From Phormidium tenue FACHB-1050 (GTDB lineage Bacteria; Cyanobacteriota; Cyanobacteriia; Pseudanabaenales; Pseudanabaenaceae), in assembly GCF_014696925.1 (NCBI RefSeq), contig NZ_JACJQY010000053.1:1-34612 (forward strand): DNA of 34,612 nucleotides, written 5' to 3'. The notes beneath the pieces are model-generated. The model ran no database searches. It saw only the letters and a program-made list of their open reading frames with translations, and was not told where the DNA came from. The position numbers and the translations under genes were made by a program. Below, piece after piece: positions 6,740 through 14,120 of the stretch. Numbering within the stretch: position 1 is the first letter of the stretch; the number at the start of each line of letters is the position of its first letter.

Positions 6740-8937
6740 CTTACGACAGTTATAGTAATCATTGCTGCTGAACTTGCCCAATCTACTGTCTTATTCAATA
6801 GTTTATTGGTTAGCAACTGTTGGACGATCGCAATTTCGTCATCGGTGAGAAACTTGGTTAGATGGCTGGCATAGGATGGCTTTGTTTGAGATTTGCTAAA
6901 CCAACGGTTTAACAAAGCCGTAGAAATTTGCATTGGCGTAGTAATGCGTTCTACTTCTATTTCAACAGCTAAACCCACTTTCTCAAAAGCCGATCGCAAA
7001 TCATCAATATCCCAATTTGTCATCGAGTCATCAGGATTGGCATAGATTGCTTCTTCCGCTTGTATCCAGCGATCGCCAAATTCATCAGGTAAATCGAGCA
7101 ATCGATAAATTCGCTGTGTGTGTTTGGGAATTGATTCATAGAGAGCAATTTTGCCGTGAGGTTGCAAGAGATTTGCTAATTGCTCTATGCAAGCTAATTT
7201 GTCAGGTTCTCGCATCAGTGTGTTATAGCCAATAATCGCTTCAAACTTCATAGAGGCGATCGCTTCAGGAAGTTCTATGAAAGAACCATGCATAACAATT
7301 GGGCGCAAAAGTTCGGGCAAACTTGCTGCTTGTTCTTGCAAAGCGATCGCTTCTGATTTTTGATAAGTTATTGCATAGACTCCGCCTTCTGGAACCGATC
7401 GCAACGCTTCCCATGTGAATAATCCTGTGGCTGCATTTAGGTTGAGAACTACATCATGACGTTGCAGCGATAACTTGGAGAATAGGCGATCGCGTATTGT
7501 TGCTAATCTTTCACCCGCCTGTCCGATGGTGCGTTGTAACCAGCGATCGCTTTTGGTATCAGTTGGGCTAAAGGTAAGAATTTCAGGCAATTCTACGACT
7601 ACACCGCTTACCATTGCGGCTAATTGAGCTTCACGGCGACGTTCTACTTGCAACTTAACCTTGGCTTCTGCGCCTTGATCTGATGGTTGATAGAATACCT
7701 GTCCTTGTAAGCTGCTGGGTAAATATTGCTGCTCGATCCAATGGTCGCGATAGGCGTGGGGATAGAGATAGCCAGCCCCATGACCGAATCCTTTTTTATC
7801 ACGATTACCATCTTTGAGAGGATTAGGAACATCGGATTGACGTTCCTGCTCTACGGCGGCGATCGCGTCGAAGAAGCCCATGAGACTATTGGATTTGGGA
7901 GCATTGGCTAGATAGAGCGTGGCTTGGGCTAAATGATAGCGTCCTTCAGGCAACCCAATGCGGTCAAAGGCTTCAGCGCAAGCATTCACCACCACCACAG
8001 CTTGCGGGTCAGCAAGTCCGATATCTTCACTCGCCAAAATCAGTAATCGTCGCAAAATAAAACGGGAATCTTCTCCTGCATAGACCATTTTAGCTAGCCA
8101 ATAGAGAGCCGCATCAGGGTCGGAACCACGCACGCTTTTGATGAAGGCGCTAATTGTATCGAAGTGAGCATCGCCTTCTTTGTCGTAGAGAACGGCTCTT
8201 TGTTGAATGGATTCTTCGGCGACGGATAGAGTAATGGCGATCGCCCCATCTTCATCTGGTTCTGTTGTTTCTACTGCTAGTTCTAAGGCATTCAGCAGCG
8301 ATCGCGCATCACCGTTGGCGACATTGGCTAAATGGGTGATCGCTTTTTCGGTCACATTTACGTTGAGGTTGCCGTAACCTCTTTGGCGATCGCTAATTGC
8401 TTGTTCTAATACGCGCCGCAAATCTGCTTCGGTTAAGGGCTTTAATTGGAATAATCGCGATCGGCTGACTAAGGCTTTATTCACTTCAAAGAAGGGATTC
8501 TCAGTAGTTGCGCCGATAAGAATGATTGTGCCGTTCTCTACCCAAGGCAGTAATGCGTCCTGTTGGGATTTGTTGAAGCGATGCACTTCATCGACAAAGA
8601 GGATCGTGCGTTGATTGTGATAGCCGCGTTGAGTTTGAGCGGTTTCGATCGCTTCTCTGATTTCTTTTACACCTGCGAGAACGGCATTGATGGCGATGAA
8701 GTGGGCGTTGGTGGTGTTGGCGATAATTCTTGCTAGGGTGGTTTTGCCTGTCCCTGGGGGGCCATAAAAGATGAGGGATGATAGGCGATCTGCTTGGATG
8801 GCGCGGCGGAGCAGTCTTCCTTGTCCGAGGATATGTTCTTGTCCGATAAATTCATCAAGGTTGCGCGGACGTAGGCGATCTGCAAGCGGGGCTTCTGATG
8901 CGGTGATTTGCTGTCGGTGGTTCTCGAATAGGTTCAA
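6736..8937 (-). CDS. rarA: RarA/MgsA-type AAA+ recombination factor fused to a methyltransferase-like domain
   Basis: The protein is 733 residues, while RarA alone is usually about 430-450. The first part is a clamp-loader-like AAA+ ATPase acting at stalled replication forks. It has LADRLRPRNLDEFIGQEH, Walker A GPPGTGKTT (59-67), Walker B LFVDEVH (D116/E117), sensor 1 GATTENP, and the RarA C-terminal signature AKMVYAGEDSRFILRR. A second part from about residue 460 to 640 looks like a class I SAM methyltransferase fold (VLNLNAATGLFTWEAL, then VYAIT and an EAIIGYN strand) with degenerate motif I glycines, so it may be inactive. The gene starts nine bases after parB stops, suggesting one parA-parB-rarA transcript. 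Such fusions occur in other cyanobacteria. Confidence 0.9.
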   Translation of the reverse strand: MNLFENHRQQITASEAPLADRLRPRNLDEFIGQEHILGQGRLLRRAIQADRLSSLIFYGPPGTGKTTLARIIANTTNAHFIAINAVLAGVKEIREAIETAQTQRGYHNQRTILFVDEVHRFNKSQQDALLPWVENGTIILIGATTENPFFEVNKALVSRSRLFQLKPLTEADLRRVLEQAISDRQRGYGNLNVNVTEKAITHLANVANGDARSLLNALELAVETTEPDEDGAIAITLSVAEESIQQRAVLYDKEGDAHFDTISAFIKSVRGSDPDAALYWLAKMVYAGEDSRFILRRLLILASEDIGLADPQAVVVVNACAEAFDRIGLPEGRYHLAQATLYLANAPKSNSLMGFFDAIAAVEQERQSDVPNPLKDGNRDKKGFGHGAGYLYPHAYRDHWIEQQYLPSSLQGQVFYQPSDQGAEAKVKLQVERRREAQLAAMVSGVVVELPEILTFSPTDTKSDRWLQRTIGQAGERLATIRDRLFSKLSLQRHDVVLNLNAATGLFTWEALRSVPEGGVYAITYQKSEAIALQEQAASLPELLRPIVMHGSFIELPEAIASMKFEAIIGYNTLMREPDKLACIEQLANLLQPHGKIALYESIPKHTQRIYRLLDLPDEFGDRWIQAEEAIYANPDDSMTNWDIDDLRSAFEKVGLAVEIEVERITTPMQISTALLNRWFSKSQTKPSYASHLTKFLTDDEIAIVQQLLTNKLLNKTVDWASSAAMITITVVS

Positions 8938-8946
8938 GATTTTTGC

Positions 8947-10068
8947 TTAACCATTTGTAATTTCTAAGATAGACTCAATTTCTGCCAGCTTTTGCTGAAA
9001 AAGTGTGCGTAGATCTGTTAGCTGTTGTGGATCTATATTGGCGATATTTTCCTTAGATAATTTCTCGACGCTACGTTGTATTGCTGTAATTTCCTTTGAA
9101 GGACTATGCTCTGACTTAATGTATTTAGCCTTAATTTGAGCAATAAGTTCTCTAGTCTTGGCTACATTTAAATCCTGTGATAGTACCTGCTCAGTCGCTT
9201 TGATCCGTTCTTTCGATGCTATTTTTTCTGAAGTTTCTAAGGTCTTAGCGGATAGGACAGAGAGTGCTAAAGCATGAGCGCCCTTGAGTCCACGTTCCCT
9301 AATTGCTTGTTTTAAGTCATTAGGCAAGGACAGCATCGGCATCAGATTTGCTTTTACTGATGTTGGATTGAGCGCTAAACCTAGCAACACTAACAGTAAT
9401 TTTTCTTCAGCTTCATTCACGCCTAAACTTTGAAGTCCTGAGATCTGCTCTTCGGTAGTGGCGGTGACAAGACTTGTTAGTTGACTTGTTTGTTTTTGTC
9501 TTTCTAAACGTTTTAATACAGTTGCCAGAACTGTCAATATCTCCTCTGTTCCCATGCTGGTAACGTCAGCAACTTCTTTAAAGATTGCTTCGGCTTTGTC
9601 AAGAGGATTAAGATCCTCATGGTGAATAAATGTCAATAACGCTTTGCGATGTAAGTCATTGGGCATGATGGCGATGACCGATCGCAATGTTTGCCATCCT
9701 AAGATTTTGGCTGCTTCCCAACGGCGTTGACCATCTAATAGGAGATAGTTGTCATCTTGAGGAATCACAATTAATGGGGTGATTTGTCCGTCTTTTTCGA
9801 GACTTCTAGCAATGATTAGGATACTTTCATTGGTAATAGTCTGACGCGGTTGATGAGGATTTGCTTGAATCTTGCTTACCTCAATATCTTTTTCCCCCGA
9901 CTGTTCTTGTAGCTGAGATCTGAGGGTTTCAATTTGCTGTTCGAGAACAGGAGACTGAGAAGATCGCAGCTTTTCTACTTCGGCTTGTAGTTCAGAAATA
10001 CGTTGTGCTTGATCTGTCGCTTGGATTGCGCCAGTAAATCTTTGTGAAATTGATGGAATCTTTCCCAT
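8947..10068 (-). CDS. parB: ParB/Spo0J-family partition protein
   Basis: This 373-residue protein should load onto a centromere site and stimulate ParA. The N-terminal 60 or so residues form a coiled coil (repeated Q/E/L-rich heptads), which is unusual before the ParB core. The core begins IEVSKIQANPHQPRQT (ParB box I) and includes LLLDGQRRWEAAKILGW, corresponding to the GERRxRA box. A helical middle (LNPLDKAEAIFKEVAD) is where the HTH DNA-binding motif is expected, and a helical C-terminus ends with QQLTDLRTLFQQKL. It is the second gene of the parA-parB-rarA operon, 61 bases after parA. Confidence 0.85.
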   Translation of the reverse strand: MGKIPSISQRFTGAIQATDQAQRISELQAEVEKLRSSQSPVLEQQIETLRSQLQEQSGEKDIEVSKIQANPHQPRQTITNESILIIARSLEKDGQITPLIVIPQDDNYLLLDGQRRWEAAKILGWQTLRSVIAIMPNDLHRKALLTFIHHEDLNPLDKAEAIFKEVADVTSMGTEEILTVLATVLKRLERQKQTSQLTSLVTATTEEQISGLQSLGVNEAEEKLLLVLLGLALNPTSVKANLMPMLSLPNDLKQAIRERGLKGAHALALSVLSAKTLETSEKIASKERIKATEQVLSQDLNVAKTRELIAQIKAKYIKSEHSPSKEITAIQRSVEKLSKENIANIDPQQLTDLRTLFQQKLAEIESILEITNG

Positions 10069-10129
10069 TGTGATGTTTCCTGTTTGAATTTATGTGTTCT
10101 AACATGGTCGGCACTTTGCGCCGCCCATC

Positions 10130-10921
10130 CTAACCTTTTAATAATTTAATGATGTCTTTGGTGATCGCTTGAAAATCGCTGCAAGCAGGATGATTTGGTC
10201 GATATTTTTGTAATGGCAACCCATTAGCGCTACAGTTTTTGAATTCCGATGAATCACGGATATGGGGATAGAGTTTGATCCTTAATTGTTCAGTTATTTC
10301 TGGCAACTGTTGTAAATATTGTCGATGGATTGCACGGCTACTGTCATAAAGGCTCGGTACTAGTCCAAGTATCTGTGGAGAAGGATCGAGTTTGAGATCA
10401 TCTGTGATGGCGATCGCCCATTCGACTAAATCCGCAACTCCAGATATGGACTTCATTTCTAGCTGGATCGGTACAAGCAAGCCTGTACTTGCCGCGATCG
10501 CATTTTCGCAAATTATGCCCATTGTGGCGGGGCAGTCCAAGATCACCACATCGTGACGGAGGGGATGACTTTTTAAGCGATCGGCGAGAGCATATTCGCC
10601 TCGGCGACGAATCACCAAATCATCGGCTAGTCTTGCCATGCTGGGATGCCCTTGACAGACTTCGATGTTAGGAAGATCCCATGCAGGAACCAATGTCCAA
10701 TCACCTGTAAATTCTTTAGACAAAGCGCCAACTATTGATGTTTCTGGGGTTGCGGGTGGGAGTCCACAGAAAACATCCAAAGCACGTTGAGGATCAAGAT
10801 CGATTAATGCAACAGATATTTTATGCTTGCTCAATTCATAGGCGAGGTGGACAGCGAGAGTTGATTTCCCCACTCCGCCTGCATTTGCAACGATTCCAAT
10901 GATGATTTGTTTTTTGCTCAT
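10130..10921 (-). CDS. parA: ParA-family partition ATPase
   Basis: A 263-residue P-loop ATPase of the ParA/MinD class that would move or position the replicon. The Walker A region is IVANAGGVGKST (residues 10-21). The position of the signature lysine in KGGVGKT is Ala here (A14). Motif A' is ALIDLDPQRA and motif B is DVVILDCPATMG. There is no long N-terminal HTH extension, so it resembles the short ParA type and any autoregulation would need ParB or another factor. A near-perfect inverted repeat lies 14 bases before the ATG (10935-10958) and overlaps the likely -10 region. ParB and RarA genes follow. Confidence 0.9.
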   Translation of the reverse strand: MSKKQIIIGIVANAGGVGKSTLAVHLAYELSKHKISVALIDLDPQRALDVFCGLPPATPETSIVGALSKEFTGDWTLVPAWDLPNIEVCQGHPSMARLADDLVIRRRGEYALADRLKSHPLRHDVVILDCPATMGIICENAIAASTGLLVPIQLEMKSISGVADLVEWAIAITDDLKLDPSPQILGLVPSLYDSSRAIHRQYLQQLPEITEQLRIKLYPHIRDSSEFKNCSANGLPLQKYRPNHPACSDFQAITKDIIKLLKG

Positions 10922-10934
10922 GTCATTGCCAGCG

Positions 10935-10958
10935 ATGTCGTATTTTAATATACGACAT
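10935..10958. promoter_or_regulatory. Palindrome at the parA promoter (candidate operator or parS)
   Basis: Arms ATGTCGTAT and ATACGACAT are perfect inverted repeats separated by six AT bases. The site is 14 bases upstream of the parA ATG and is a near copy of the palindrome at 11038-11065. Placement suggests a repressor or ParB binding site controlling the par operon. Confidence 0.6.
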
Positions 10959-10965
10959 AAAGCCC

Positions 10966-11008
10966 AAAAAAGTTATGGCGCACGCTTCGCGTGCGCCATA
11001 ACTTTTTT
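10966..11008. terminator. Strong hairpin, 20-bp stem with a 3-base loop, between the two par palindromes
   Basis: The stem reads A-run, then GTTATGGCGCACGC, loop TTC, then the exact complement and a T-run. With A and T runs on either side it could terminate transcription in both directions. Its core GGCGCACGC-TTC-GCGTGCGCC also recurs, in varied form, in hairpins at 12102 and 13902, so it may be a member of a dispersed palindromic repeat family. Confidence 0.65.
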
Positions 11009-11037
11009 TGGTGTTTGATGCTAGATTGGCAGTGATA

Positions 11038-11065
11038 GTATGTCGTATTTTAAAATACGACATAC
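11038..11065. promoter_or_regulatory. Perfect 28-bp palindrome upstream of the cupin gene (second par-type site)
   Basis: A perfect dyad containing ATGTCGTATTTT and its complement, centred near 11051. It repeats the site at 10935-10958. It lies 40 bases before the cupin ATG, so the divergent parA and cupin genes each carry a copy next to their start. Confidence 0.65.
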
Positions 11066-11105
11066 TAAGATTTTCTTTGCTGCTAATTTTTGGATGTGCT
11101 TAACC

Positions 11106-11429
11106 ATGCAAAATATCTATGAACTACCTCAAGAGCTAAATCATCTAGAAAAATTTGAACAAATTGTTTCTGGTAAAAATATCCAGATTGAGCGCATCAT
11201 TTCCACGGGACAAACTACTCGCTCTGGACAATGGTATGACCAAACTACCGATGAATGGGTGATTTTACTTCAAGGTGAAGCCGAGCTTTCCTATTCAGAT
11301 GATTCGAGAATAAAACTAAAAGCTGGAGATTATCTGCTCATTCCCGCCCATACAAAACATCGTGTTGAATATACTAGTGTCGAGCCAGCCTGTATTTGGC
11401 TTGCCGTGCATGGACAACTTTCCCCTTAG
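11106..11429 (+). CDS. Small cupin-domain protein
   Basis: The 107-residue protein starts at ATG 11106 (MQNIYELPQELNHLE). The longer frame from 11040 begins inside the palindrome and looks non-native. A single cupin beta barrel is indicated by the GQWYDQTTDEWVILLQGEAE and LKAGDYLLIPAHTKHRVEYT motifs. The second contains the conserved PxHxxH-like metal site, and in the first motif the usual His-x-His is replaced by DQTTDEW with Glu. The function is unknown; such stand-alone cupins are often annotated as phosphoribosylaminoimidazole carboxylase-like or sugar-binding without proof. The stop overlaps that of the convergent gene. Confidence 0.8.
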   Translation: MQNIYELPQELNHLEKFEQIVSGKNIQIERIISTGQTTRSGQWYDQTTDEWVILLQGEAELSYSDDSRIKLKAGDYLLIPAHTKHRVEYTSVEPACIWLAVHGQLSP

Positions 11430-12088
11430 TTAATCCAAAGCTCTTTTGAATCATAAAAATTCCCTCGTTGCTCAAGTTTAAAATCACCCAAAAGTAAACC
11501 TAGCCAAATTTCTATGATGGGTAAAGACAGAGCTGCTTGTAAATCCATCAAGCGAATAGGCGAAGAACTATTAGCAATGCAATGCGCGATCGCCTTAATC
11601 CAACTTGAAACATCTTCAGCATGAGCAGTACTAATCGCCCGTTCAAATTCCTCCTCCATACTAAGCAAATTTTCTTGCTCTAAAGATTGAATCAAAACCT
11701 CCTTATCAATTTCGCCAACTATCGAATTACCATGTTTCGTTGGTTCAGAAATCTTCCTAGGTAAACTCTGCAAAGGCTCAATAAACTGGTCAAAATCCAC
11801 CACCATCGACTGACGCACATAACGATCAAAAGCATCATCAGACATGATCGGCTCACCATTAGCTGCACGAGAATGTAACTCTTCAAATAAAAAGTTAGAG
11901 CGATCGCAAAACAAATCAGCAATCTGACTTACCGCTTCTCCTGCAATTCTCAACTGCGATCGCGTATCAAGATCTACCAGAGTCAAATCTAAAAGCTGAA
12001 ACACCATTGGCAAATTTGCATCTTCAGGAGTCAGTCTTGCTGTAGAAAGGACATCCCATAAATCCAACTCAAGCTGTTTAACTTTCAT
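11426..12088 (-). CDS. Conserved cyanobacterial protein of unknown function (220 aa)
   Basis: I do not recognise a named domain. The protein starts MKVKQLELDLWDVLSTARLT and is largely helical and acidic. A C-terminal segment (SSPIRLMDLQAALSLPIIEI) could form a small helical DNA- or protein-binding unit. It has no signal peptide or membrane segment. It lies 47 bases downstream of the 163-aa zinc-motif protein on the same strand, with a hairpin between them, so they are probably co-transcribed with some attenuation. The stop codon overlaps the stop of the cupin gene on the other strand. Confidence 0.65.
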   Translation of the reverse strand: MKVKQLELDLWDVLSTARLTPEDANLPMVFQLLDLTLVDLDTRSQLRIAGEAVSQIADLFCDRSNFLFEELHSRAANGEPIMSDDAFDRYVRQSMVVDFDQFIEPLQSLPRKISEPTKHGNSIVGEIDKEVLIQSLEQENLLSMEEEFERAISTAHAEDVSSWIKAIAHCIANSSSPIRLMDLQAALSLPIIEIWLGLLLGDFKLEQRGNFYDSKELWIN

Positions 12089-12101
12089 AGCTTTTCCAGA
12101 A

Positions 12102-12136
12102 ATTCTGTGGTGAGTGCTTCGCGCTCACCACAGAAT
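12102..12136. terminator. Hairpin between two minus-strand genes (possible attenuator)
   Basis: Sixteen-base arms (ATTCTGTGGTGAGTGC and its near complement, one mismatch) surround the loop TTC. The right arm touches the stop codon of the 163-aa gene and the left arm lies 13 bases before the ATG of the next gene. There is no T-run, so it may be an mRNA processing or stability element. It shares its loop and GC core with the hairpin at 10966-11008. Confidence 0.6.
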
Positions 12137-12627
12137 CAGTCAGAATGACAAGGACAAGGGCGCAAAGGACAAAGCCAAGGATCGAGACGTTCTTGGCTAG
12201 CAAATTTCTTAATCCCATAATTTGACTCTATCAAAACCAATACTTTCTGAACATAATTATGTACTTGAGACGCAACCATCCCTGCACAATGGATCGGTGT
12301 AATTTCTGCAAATTTCTCTTGACCTTTCCAGATTTGTGCTGCGATCGCATGGATCGGTGTATCAGTTCCTGATTGTCGGTAAACCACTAGCACAGCCCAA
12401 AATACTGAGGCAAATTCATCAGTGTTTACAACTAAGTTCTCATGTGAATTATTACGTTTTCGAGAGCGAATTAGATTATGGCGATCGCGATGACGGGCAT
12501 AGGAACGGCGACTATAGCAAACCGCAGGATTCCAACAGCGATCGCCCAACTCACCATGTAGTTCTTGAGCTTGAGTAGCTGAAAGCATCGCACATTTTTT
12601 ACACTTTTCGGGGATACCTTTAGCCAT
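12136..12627 (-). CDS. Conserved cyanobacterial protein with a Cys-rich N-terminus (163 aa)
   Basis: It starts MAKGIPEKCKKCAMLSATQA, followed by DRCWNPAVCYSRRSYARHRD. The four cysteines in two pairs (CxxC and CxxxxxC) suggest a zinc finger, followed by a very basic RxRH-type segment that could bind nucleic acid. The C-terminal half (PIHAIAAQIWKGQEKFAEIT, then HNYVQKVLVLIESNYGIKKF) belongs to a family of unknown function that I recall from cyanobacterial genomes and plasmids. It is the first gene of a likely two-gene unit. No catalytic motif is evident. Confidence 0.7.
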   Translation of the reverse strand: MAKGIPEKCKKCAMLSATQAQELHGELGDRCWNPAVCYSRRSYARHRDRHNLIRSRKRNNSHENLVVNTDEFASVFWAVLVVYRQSGTDTPIHAIAAQIWKGQEKFAEITPIHCAGMVASQVHNYVQKVLVLIESNYGIKKFASQERLDPWLCPLRPCPCHSD

Positions 12628-12787
12628 GATTTGGGAAAAACAACCTGATAGAACTGATTAAAGCTTTTCGTTAGATTCACCGATTAAGCTCTGGTATTGT
12701 GTGCTAGAAAATCAAATGTGTGATGAATACATATCATTCAATCAGGAAAGAACAGCAGAAATTACCTGTGAATAGAAATTCTAGAAG

Positions 12788-12830
12788 GCTTCGACTTCTT
12801 TATTTACTTTAAACTAAGAGAAGTCGAAGC
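12788..12830 (-). terminator. Inverted repeat just downstream of the formamidase gene
   Basis: GCTTCGACTTCT (12788-12799) and its exact complement (12819-12830) form a 12-bp stem with a 19-base loop. It begins ten bases after the formamidase stop on the minus strand. It probably terminates or stabilises that transcript. The 12628-12787 stretch holds nothing else I can recognise. Confidence 0.55.
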
Positions 12831-12840
12831 TTCTTCTAAT

Positions 12841-13839
12841 CTATTTCGGACTGCTATAAGTTCGCTCAGGCACAGGAAATCCGCAGGAAGTTCCATCTTT
12901 GTGGATGACTTCTTCTTCCCAAGGTAGAGAATACTTGCCTTTTACCATATCCTGCATATATGTATAGGGACAGTCTTGAGCGCCACCTTTGACAGCCACA
13001 TAACCTCGATGTCCAAATTGGTAAATATTATTTTCTACACTCCAATATTTGCGAGCTTCACGGACTAGATCGGGACGAACTTCAGCAGTAATAATCTCAT
13101 CAGGACGGTGACTACCCATCACCAAGGGCTGACCATCAAAGTTAACAATCATCCCTTCCCCCATAGAATCAAAGCTGCCATCAGAGCCACACATGCAGAC
13201 CGAAGTTGTCACCATCAGATTACAGAAAGCATTTGCTTGATTAGTAATTTGCCAAGAATGACGAATTGGAGCAGTATAGCCAGCAGTACGAATCATGATT
13301 TCTGCACCTTTATAGGCACATTCTCGCGCCATTTCAGGAAACATGCCATCATGACAAATAATCAGGGCGATCGTACTGCCATTAGGACCTTCACAAACTG
13401 GGATTCCGATATCTCCAGGTTCCCAAGGTTCGACAGGAACCCAAGGATGTAGTTTGCGATAGTAAAGTTTCAAGTCGCCTTGATTGTCAATGATAATTCC
13501 ACTGTTATAGGGATTACCTTGAGGATTATATTCCATCAATGAGAAGCAACCCCAAATATTATTGTCAATGCAAGCTTGTTTAAATGCTGCCACTTCTGCC
13601 CCATCTAAGCTACACATGATCTCTGGATTGGTATCCATCGATAGACCATGCAAGGAGTATTCTGGGAATACGACTAGATCCATGGTTGCCATGTTTCGCC
13701 TTGCTTTGGCGACCATCTCGCAAATACGTTGAGTTTGGGTAGCTAAGTCTTGTTTGGTGACAACTGTGGGCAATTGAAGTTGCACCATCCCTATTACTAC
13801 ACCGTTAGGGGTTTTATTTAATCCGCCAAGTCCGCTCAT
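12841..13839 (-). CDS. amiF: Formamidase (aliphatic amidase family, nitrilase superfamily)
   Basis: A 332-residue nitrilase-superfamily enzyme likely to hydrolyse formamide to formate and ammonia in the cytoplasm. The catalytic triad is visible: Glu60 in VVFPEYS, Lys129 in YYRKLHPW, Cys162 in ICHDGMFPE. The start MSGLGGLNKTPNGVVIGMVQ and the later VEPWEPGDIGIPVCEGP, SVENNIYQFGHRGYVA and KYSLPWEEE segments align in memory with Helicobacter pylori AmiF better than with AmiE. The triad is offset from AmiF by only about four residues. The gene stands alone, next to the distal end of the CRISPR array, and is followed by an inverted repeat. AmiE-type activity on acetamide cannot be excluded. Confidence 0.85.
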   Translation of the reverse strand: MSGLGGLNKTPNGVVIGMVQLQLPTVVTKQDLATQTQRICEMVAKARRNMATMDLVVFPEYSLHGLSMDTNPEIMCSLDGAEVAAFKQACIDNNIWGCFSLMEYNPQGNPYNSGIIIDNQGDLKLYYRKLHPWVPVEPWEPGDIGIPVCEGPNGSTIALIICHDGMFPEMARECAYKGAEIMIRTAGYTAPIRHSWQITNQANAFCNLMVTTSVCMCGSDGSFDSMGEGMIVNFDGQPLVMGSHRPDEIITAEVRPDLVREARKYWSVENNIYQFGHRGYVAVKGGAQDCPYTYMQDMVKGKYSLPWEEEVIHKDGTSCGFPVPERTYSSPK

Positions 13840-13901
13840 GATTGTACAAAGTTTCTAATTTTATAAGATTGGGTAGTTAGGCTTACTTAAAAACTAGAGC
13901 C

Positions 13902-13936
13902 AAAACCTGTGGCGCACGCTGTGTGCCACAGGTTTT
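13902..13936. repeat. GC-rich hairpin between the formamidase gene and the CRISPR array
   Basis: Sixteen-base arms (AAAACCTGTGGCGCAC and its near complement, one mismatch) flank the loop GCT. The GTGGCGCAC core matches the hairpins at 10966 and 12102, supporting a dispersed palindrome family. It lies about 60 bases upstream of the amiF start. Confidence 0.6.
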
Positions 13937-13969
13937 GGGGTTTTATATTTAATTGCGCCTAGCTACTTG

Positions 13970-14000
13970 GGACTTACGCATTGGTTAGATGAGTAAGTCC
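13970..14000. repeat. Small inverted repeat of the GGACTTACGCA type (possible MITE/IS remnant)
   Basis: GGACTTAC (13970-13977) and GTAAGTCC (13993-14000) are exact inverted repeats. GGACTTACGCA-like ends are common at cyanobacterial miniature elements. The remainder of 13840-14120 contains no recognisable gene and ends at the oldest CRISPR repeat. Confidence 0.4.
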
Positions 14001-14120
14001 TAGAGTTTTATTATTAAGGGTATATTTCACAGAGATCGTATTGTTTGATAGATAATCGGTAATAAAGTGCGAACTCAAGCAAGAAAAGCAATCGCCAATT
14101 CAAGGATGCTCTAAGCCGTT

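Noticed and set aside
7017-7911. ORFs inside rarA on both strands
   Set aside because: They are shadow frames over a strongly conserved coding sequence with no independent evidence.
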